Shown piece after piece: positions 33,866 to 37,669 of a stretch of 37,669 nucleotides of DNA (its first letter is position 1; every line of letters starts with the position of its first letter). A program made the position numbers and the translations under genes. Source of the DNA: an uncultured Rhodospirillaceae bacterium (GTDB lineage: Bacteria; Pseudomonadota; Alphaproteobacteria; Rhodospirillales; Magnetospirillaceae); assembly GCA_903901915.1 (NCBI GenBank), contig CAIUSV010000030.1, positions 1-37,669 on the forward strand, in the 5' to 3' direction. The notes under the pieces were generated by a model, which was given only the letters and a program-made list of their open reading frames with translations, made no database searches and had not been told where the DNA came from.

Positions 33866-34759
33866 TCAATGCGGCAGGTGATAGAACTCGGCGATGTGGC
33901 TCCAGGCTTCCTCGGCGGTCTCGACGAAGGTGAAGATGTCGCGGTCGCCCGGCGAGATCATTCCCTCGTCCACCATCACATCCAGATTGACCACCCGGTT
34001 CCAATACTCGCGCCCGAACAGCAGGATCGGAAGCGGCTCGATCTTTTTGGTCTGAATCAAGGTGGCGGCCTCGAACAGTTCGTCCATGGTGCCCAGCCCC
34101 CCGGGAAACACCACCAGCGCCTTGGATCGGGTCAGAAAGTGCATCTTGCGGATGGCGAAATAGTGGAAGCGGAAACACAGGTCCGGCGTGACGTAGGAAT
34201 TGGGGTCCTGCTCCATGGGCAACACGATATTGAGGCCGATCGACTTGCCGCCGACGTCGGCGGCGCCGCGGTTGGCGGCCTCCATGACGCCTGGCCCCGC
34301 CCCGGTCTTGATCACGAAGTCGCAGATGTGATCGGTCGAGCAGGCACCGGTGACGATCTGGGCGAACCGTCGGGCTTCGTCATAATAGCGGCTGTTGGTC
34401 ACCATGCGCCGGGCGACGGCGAGCCGGTGGACGGCCTCGTGGTCCTTCGGCTTGGCCGCCACCGCCGCCTCGGCCTCGGCCAGCGCCGCCGCCGCCTGAT
34501 CGGGCGATGGAATGCGGGCCGAGCCGAACACCGCCACGGTCGATTTGATACCGTGCTGCTGTTGCAGCAATTCCGGCTTCAGCAGTTCCAGTTGCAGCCG
34601 GATCGGCCGCAAATCCTGGCGTAGCAGAAAATCCACGTCCTCGAAGGCCAGCCGGTAGGACGGCGACGCGGTCTGCGCCGACAGCCCCCTCGCCCGCCCG
34701 GCGGCCAGGGCCTCGCGCCGCGCCGAGGGAAACGGACCACGCCTGATGGATTTGCTCAT
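33866..34759 (-). CDS. LOG-family (TIGR00730-type) nucleotide-binding protein
   Basis: 297 aa. VAVFGSARIPS near residues 75-85 and the PGGLGTMDELFEAAT signature near 219-233 define the family, whose characterised members release cytokinin bases from their ribose phosphates or hydrolyse nucleotide monophosphates. TGAGPGVMEAANRGA is a further conserved stretch. GGAGG lies just before ATG 34759. An N-terminal ~65-residue extension is basic and may be disordered. Substrate not determinable. Confidence 0.9.
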   Translation of the reverse strand: MSKSIRRGPFPSARREALAAGRARGLSAQTASPSYRLAFEDVDFLLRQDLRPIRLQLELLKPELLQQQHGIKSTVAVFGSARIPSPDQAAAALAEAEAAVAAKPKDHEAVHRLAVARRMVTNSRYYDEARRFAQIVTGACSTDHICDFVIKTGAGPGVMEAANRGAADVGGKSIGLNIVLPMEQDPNSYVTPDLCFRFHYFAIRKMHFLTRSKALVVFPGGLGTMDELFEAATLIQTKKIEPLPILLFGREYWNRVVNLDVMVDEGMISPGDRDIFTFVETAEEAWSHIAEFYHLPH

Positions 34760-34823
34760 GAAATACCCGCCTCCAATATTGTCGCCAAGTGTCACCCCGG
34801 CATCGTTACCACCGCGTAAAGAC

Positions 34824-34852
34824 TTGGAAACCGCCGCGACGTTCGCTATGAC
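34824..34852 (+). promoter_or_regulatory. Sigma-70-type promoter for the MBL-fold hydrolase gene
   Basis: TTGGAA (34824-34829) and TATGAC (34847-34852) are separated by exactly 17 bases in the divergent gap between the LOG-family and hydrolase genes. The hydrolase ATG is 29 bases downstream. Confidence 0.5.
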
Positions 34853-34881
34853 AGGCCCATCGGAACGGCAGGACCAGCTTC

Positions 34882-35538
34882 ATGACACATCAGACCCTCG
34901 GCGATTTCGGTGATTTCTCCCTGACGCTCGTGGTGACCAGCCCGCCCTGGTACGAGAACTGCTACATCGTTCAGCACAAGCCGAGCGGCGCGGTGGCGGT
35001 TGTCGACCCCGGCAGCGACGGCGACCGCATCCTGCACCTGATGCAGACGGCTGGCGGCACGCCCGAGGTCATCTTGCTCACCCACGGCCATCCCGATCAT
35101 CTGGGCGCCGCCAACCAGATCGAGACGGCGCTGAAGATCCCCACGCGCGCCCATGCCGACGAGGTTCCGGTCATCGCCAATGCCAGCGCCCTCAACCGCT
35201 CGTTCACCGGCAAGGAACAGACCGGCCCCGCCAGCTTGGAGACCTTCGCCGGCGAACAGGGCGAAACCCTGGGCGGCGCCCCCATTCGCGTCATCCACAC
35301 CCCCGGCCACACTCCGGGGGGGGTCTGCTTCGATTTCGGGCGCTTCGTGCTGACGGGCGACACCCTGTTCCGCAACGGCGTCGGCCGCACCGACCTGCCC
35401 GGCGGCAGCGAGCAGCAGCTTTGGGCCTCGATCAACCGTCTGCTGGGCCTGCTGGAAGACGACGTGGTGCTGTTCAGCGGTCACGGCCCGGAATGGACCG
35501 TGCGCGAAGCACGAAAGTGGTGGCGGATGGTGGGCTGA
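34882..35538 (+). CDS. Metallo-beta-lactamase-fold hydrolase, glyoxalase II-like
   Basis: 218 aa. The dinuclear metal site is complete: H68, H70, D72 and H73 in LLTHGHPDHLG, H141 in HTPGHTPGG, D158 in LTGDTLF and H199 in FSGHG. The loop after D158 (RNGVGRTDLPGG) is typical of small YcbL/GloB-related enzymes that lack the C-terminal glutathione-binding domain of true glyoxalase II. A thioester or sulfur substrate is likely but not shown. GGCAGGACC precedes the start. Confidence 0.92.
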   Translation: MTHQTLGDFGDFSLTLVVTSPPWYENCYIVQHKPSGAVAVVDPGSDGDRILHLMQTAGGTPEVILLTHGHPDHLGAANQIETALKIPTRAHADEVPVIANASALNRSFTGKEQTGPASLETFAGEQGETLGGAPIRVIHTPGHTPGGVCFDFGRFVLTGDTLFRNGVGRTDLPGGSEQQLWASINRLLGLLEDDVVLFSGHGPEWTVREARKWWRMVG

Positions 35539-35561
35539 ACCCCCTCCCCGGCGCGCGCCCC

Positions 35562-36419
35562 CTACCCGTTACCCCACGGCCTGATCGCCACCAGCCGAAG
35601 GCCGGGCGGCACGCTCGCCCGTGCCAGATCGAGATCGCCAACCGCCACCGGCAACCTTACCGGCCCCGCCGCCAGCGGCAGCTCGATCAGCCGGCCGCCG
35701 GGAGACGCCCCGGCCCCGTCATCGGCGAATGACACCAGCCGGGTCGCCGACAGGGTGGCCCGCAATGTGTTGGCCCGCATGGCATCATCGGCCACCAGGA
35801 CCACGCGGCGCAACACCCGGCCGGGAGCGGCGTACGTGATCACGGCGACGCCACCGCGCGCGGCGTATTCCTCGTCGGCAACCGCCAGCGCCGCCACGCG
35901 CCGGATATCGGGCTCGAAGGTGAACTGCGCCAGCGGCAGATCGGCATCGAACAGCCAGGTGCCATCGACCAGCGAATAGGCGGTGCGCCGCCCCTCCCGT
36001 TCCGTCCACAGGGTGGCGTCGTCGCCCAGGTTGGCGGCGGACGCGATGGCGCGAATGCTGTAAAGCGGCGCTTTGCGCAGTTCGGCCGGCGCCCCCATCG
36101 GCCAAGCATCGACCTGTACCCGGCCCCGACCGTCATCGCCGACGACCATGTGCTGGCGAAGCAACAGACGCTTCGGCCTGGGTTCACCGACGATCGGGAC
36201 GCTCAGGATGTTGTAGGTGGTATTGATCAGCCGGGTGGTATAATGGCCGCGTTCGTCCCTGATCGAGAAACTCGACCCGCCGCCCAACACCGCGTCGTCG
36301 TGCCCAAGCGCCCCCACCACCATCATCACGATGGCGGTGGTGCCCATGATCGGCAGGGTGAACGCCGTCACCAGTGCGGCCACGATCACACCCGCCACAA
36401 ACGGCCACGTACTGCGCAT
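35562..36419 (-). CDS. Membrane-anchored protein of unknown function, 285 aa
   Basis: One or two N-terminal membrane segments (about residues 5-38, FVAGVIVAALVTAFTLPIM and continuing) precede an extracytoplasmic-looking region rich in beta-type sequence, with an RDERGHYTTRL segment and repeated short hydrophobic strands. The C-terminal ~70 residues are Pro/Gly/Arg-rich. No family recognised. ATG 36419 is chosen because GGGGAGAC lies right before it; upstream codons would add a basic, unlikely leader. It is convergent with the hydrolase gene, 23 bases apart. Confidence 0.75.
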   Translation of the reverse strand: MRSTWPFVAGVIVAALVTAFTLPIMGTTAIVMMVVGALGHDDAVLGGGSSFSIRDERGHYTTRLINTTYNILSVPIVGEPRPKRLLLRQHMVVGDDGRGRVQVDAWPMGAPAELRKAPLYSIRAIASAANLGDDATLWTEREGRRTAYSLVDGTWLFDADLPLAQFTFEPDIRRVAALAVADEEYAARGGVAVITYAAPGRVLRRVVLVADDAMRANTLRATLSATRLVSFADDGAGASPGGRLIELPLAAGPVRLPVAVGDLDLARASVPPGLRLVAIRPWGNG

Positions 36420-36557
36420 GTCGTCTCCCCAAGCGCGGCGCCGAACACCCGAAATCCGACGCCGCGCCACCTTACGCCGGCCGATGATCCGCCGCAACCC
36501 GGGGGCGCGCCTCGGCACCGACGGCACCATCCTCCGTCCTTTCCGGGAAAGGAAGCG

Positions 36558-36586
36558 TTGACGCACCCAAGGAGTTTCCGTTAGAA
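36558..36586 (+). promoter_or_regulatory. Promoter for tRNA-Ser
   Basis: TTGACG (36558-36563) and TTAGAA (36581-36586) are separated by 17 bases; the tRNA begins 38 bases after the -10 box. This is the best promoter match in the 205-base gap between the unknown membrane gene and the tRNA. Confidence 0.55.
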
Positions 36587-36624
36587 ACGTCGCTCCGGCC
36601 ACGGCGGCAAGCAACCGCCTCTGC

Positions 36625-36717
36625 GGAGGGGTGGGTGAGTGGCTGAAACCAACGGTTTGCTAAACCGTCCTAGGGTGTCAAACCTTAGCGCGGGTTCGAA
36701 TCCCGCCCCCTCCGCCA
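36625..36717 (+). tRNA. tRNA-Ser (anticodon GCU)
   Basis: The acceptor stem GGAGGGG pairs with CCCCTCC, the discriminator is G and CCA is encoded (36715-36717). The anticodon loop TTGCTAA (36657-36663) gives anticodon GCU, closed by a perfect ACGGT/ACCGT stem. A long variable arm follows, as in serine tRNAs, then a T arm with TTCGAAT. Reads AGC/AGU codons. Its 3' end is a common integration target. Confidence 0.97.
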
Positions 36718-36719
36718 CC

Positions 36720-36740
36720 CCCTTGAAAATCAAGGGTTTT
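36720..36740 (+). terminator. Rho-independent terminator after tRNA-Ser
   Basis: CCCTTGA, a 3-base loop and TCAAGGG form a perfect 7-bp stem, followed immediately by TTTT. It starts three bases after the tRNA CCA. Confidence 0.8.
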
Positions 36741-36818
36741 CGCCGTTTTACCCTCCGGCACTTCTGGCATTCCGAGGCCATTGTGCCCCACCTTTGTGCC
36801 TCGAGACAACGCCCCCGA

Positions 36819-37277
36819 TCAGGGCTCAAGAGGCAACTTTCGGCCGGTCACGATCGGCCCCAGGATCCGCCCCCTCTCCATCACCTCAATGGCCGGCCCG
36901 AAATAGGCAACCTCGACCCATGTCGGATTGCGCCTGGTGGCCTGCTGCACGACCCGAGCCCACACCGCGTTGCCGGCGTCCACCATCGGCGCCAACTCGG
37001 CGGCGAGAACGGCGGGGACGTGACCGACCTGATCGGTGGGCGTCCATAGCGCGATGGCGTTGGGGTCGTGGGGGTTGTCCGGTTCGCGGATGGCGGCGAG
37101 GAACGACCATCGCCGAGCGCCGGGTTGAGCGCGACAGGTGATGTCGTCAAATGCGCCCTGATAATACCACACCCCCGCCACCCTCCCGACCAGCCGGGCG
37201 GGCTTTCGCGCGGCGGAACGCCAGAGGCGCCCTTCGGCGATGACGATCTCGCGTTCAAGGCGCTCGTGGCTGCTCAT
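36819..37277 (-). CDS. Stand-alone HIRAN-domain protein
   Basis: 152 aa. The core VAGVWYYQG, then FLAAIREPDNPHDPNAIALW, QVGHVPAVLAAEL and a final beta segment match the HIRAN domain, which binds DNA ends or stalled-fork structures in larger repair proteins. Here it stands alone with a short charged N-terminus (MSSHERLEREIVIAE). It begins nine bases after the AlpA-type stop and reads toward the tRNA. The ribosome site is weak. Biological role in an element is unknown; interaction with replication or with host defence are both possible. Confidence 0.78.
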   Translation of the reverse strand: MSSHERLEREIVIAEGRLWRSAARKPARLVGRVAGVWYYQGAFDDITCRAQPGARRWSFLAAIREPDNPHDPNAIALWTPTDQVGHVPAVLAAELAPMVDAGNAVWARVVQQATRRNPTWVEVAYFGPAIEVMERGRILGPIVTGRKLPLEP

Positions 37278-37286
37278 GGCGCGGGA

Positions 37287-37508
37287 TCAGGCCTGGGCCT
37301 GGTCGTTCGCCGGGGAATCGGCGGCGCCGGTCGCCTGCATGTCCAGCCAGTGCTCGACCTGGGCGGAATCCCAGCGTCCGATCACAGGGTGCGGGGGCGG
37401 AAATCCGAGCCGGTTGAGGTCGTCGAGCTTGCGGTAGAGCCAAGACCTCGACCGCCCCATCCTCCGGGCGACGGATACCAGGTCGATCATGCGGGGGGTG
37501 TCGTTCAT
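37287..37508 (-). CDS. AlpA-type helix-turn-helix DNA-binding protein
   Basis: 73 aa. MIDLVSVARRMGRSRSWLYRK is a winged-helix/MerR-like recognition unit, followed by LGFPPPHPVIGRWDSAQVEHWL, the standard pattern of AlpA and phage excisionase-type regulators (a proline-rich turn, then W.. ..V..WL). Such proteins control excision or integrase expression in prophages and islands. A strong AAAGGAGG precedes the ATG. The C-terminal 15 residues are Ala/Asp/Gln-rich. Confidence 0.88.
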   Translation of the reverse strand: MNDTPRMIDLVSVARRMGRSRSWLYRKLDDLNRLGFPPPHPVIGRWDSAQVEHWLDMQATGAADSPANDQAQA

Positions 37509-37583
37509 CGTGGGCCTCCTTTCGGGTGAACCTAGTGCTCTCGGGGCGGGGCGGCGTTCCCAATGCGCCGCCCCATCCGCTGG

Positions 37584-37669
37584 TCAGAAGGTGACGGCGT
37601 CGCCGCCGGCTGCGGGGGGCGGAGCCTCGGCCGCGTCCTCGGCGGCGGGGCTCCGGTCGGTGGCCGGAA
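37584..37669 (-). CDS. C-terminal end of an unidentified protein (runs off window)
   Basis: The last 27 codons give an acidic, Ala/Pro-rich tail ending GGDAVTF before TGA at 37584-37586. Short acidic tails ending in aromatic residues occur on single-strand DNA-binding and phage recombination proteins, but the body lies outside the window and the identity is open. The 75 bases to the AlpA-type start contain only its ribosome site. Confidence 0.4.
   Translation of the reverse strand, partial: PATDRSPAAEDAAEAPPPAAGGDAVTF

Larger units (their letters stand above)
36718..37669. mobile_element. Probable left end of an element integrated at tRNA-Ser
   Basis: Right of the tRNA the window changes to small minus-strand genes of accessory type: an AlpA-type DNA-binding protein, a HIRAN-domain protein and a truncated frame. 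The tRNA 3' end is the likely attachment site. The junction contains the terminator hairpin and a pair of TTGTGCC direct repeats (36781-36787 and 36794-36800). No integrase is in the window, so this remains inferred from position and gene content. Confidence 0.45.

Noticed and set aside
36581-36829. Minus-strand frame across tRNA-Ser
   Set aside because: It runs through a well-formed tRNA gene and its terminator and has no ribosome site.
1-37669. CRISPR arrays, insertion sequences, magnetosome genes, rRNA
   Set aside because: No regularly spaced repeats, transposase motifs or rRNA signatures are visible, and no Mam/Mms-type protein is encoded.

Overview
High-GC chromosomal DNA that looks like a free-living, motile alphaproteobacterium of the Rhodospirillales; Magnetospirillum or a close relative is my best guess. 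This is inferred from the gene set (sigma-54-type flagellar promoter, FlgJ without a muramidase domain, second-type GltX, class II DAHP synthase, BluB, a dense set of c-di-GMP and chemotaxis sensors). No magnetosome gene, rRNA, CRISPR array or insertion sequence is visible, so the genus cannot be proven from the window.

Layout. 1-9135 (minus strand): a flagellar block read from right to left: two paralogous FlaG-like small proteins, then flgI-flgJ-flgN-like-flgK-flgL and the first 39 codons of a flagellin. A good sigma-54 promoter lies just before flgI. FlgK (1014 aa) and FlgL (852 aa) are far above family size and carry a closely related insert of about 136 codons. 9271-10820 (minus): gmk and a yicC-family gene. 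10923-12462 (plus): a mntA-hepT toxin-antitoxin pair translationally coupled to a short-chain dehydrogenase. 12537-13571 (plus): a CorA/ZntB-type metal transporter. 13587-19421 (minus): a tight nadE-gltX-cysS-polytopic membrane protein operon. 19472-21507: a DUF3095 protein with cyclase-like motifs, divergent from an unknown 271-aa protein. 21569-25199: a possible 57-aa protein, a ChaC-like cyclotransferase, bluB, class II DAHP synthase and a MaoC-type hydratase.

25277-33864 is a signalling region: a methyl-accepting chemotaxis protein, a protein with HPt-like and receiver-like halves that lacks the phosphorylatable residues in both, a CBS-CBS-CBS-CBS-PAS-GGDEF-EAL protein, an MFS transporter, and a membrane/coiled-coil protein directly upstream of a membrane HD-GYP phosphodiesterase. 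33866-36419: a LOG-family protein, a metallo-beta-lactamase-fold hydrolase and an unknown membrane-anchored protein.

36625-36717 is tRNA-Ser(GCU) with an encoded CCA and a terminator. Beyond it the gene content changes to small accessory genes (HIRAN-domain protein, AlpA-type helix-turn-helix protein, a truncated reading frame), which I read as the left end of an element integrated at tRNA-Ser. The integrase and right end are outside the window.

The observations most worth following are the shared FlgK/FlgL insert, the doubly degenerate HPt-receiver protein beside the chemoreceptor, the toxin-antitoxin-SDR operon, and the coiled-coil/HD-GYP pair. Several convergent gene pairs end within a few bases of each other, one pair sharing a single CTAG as both stop codons.
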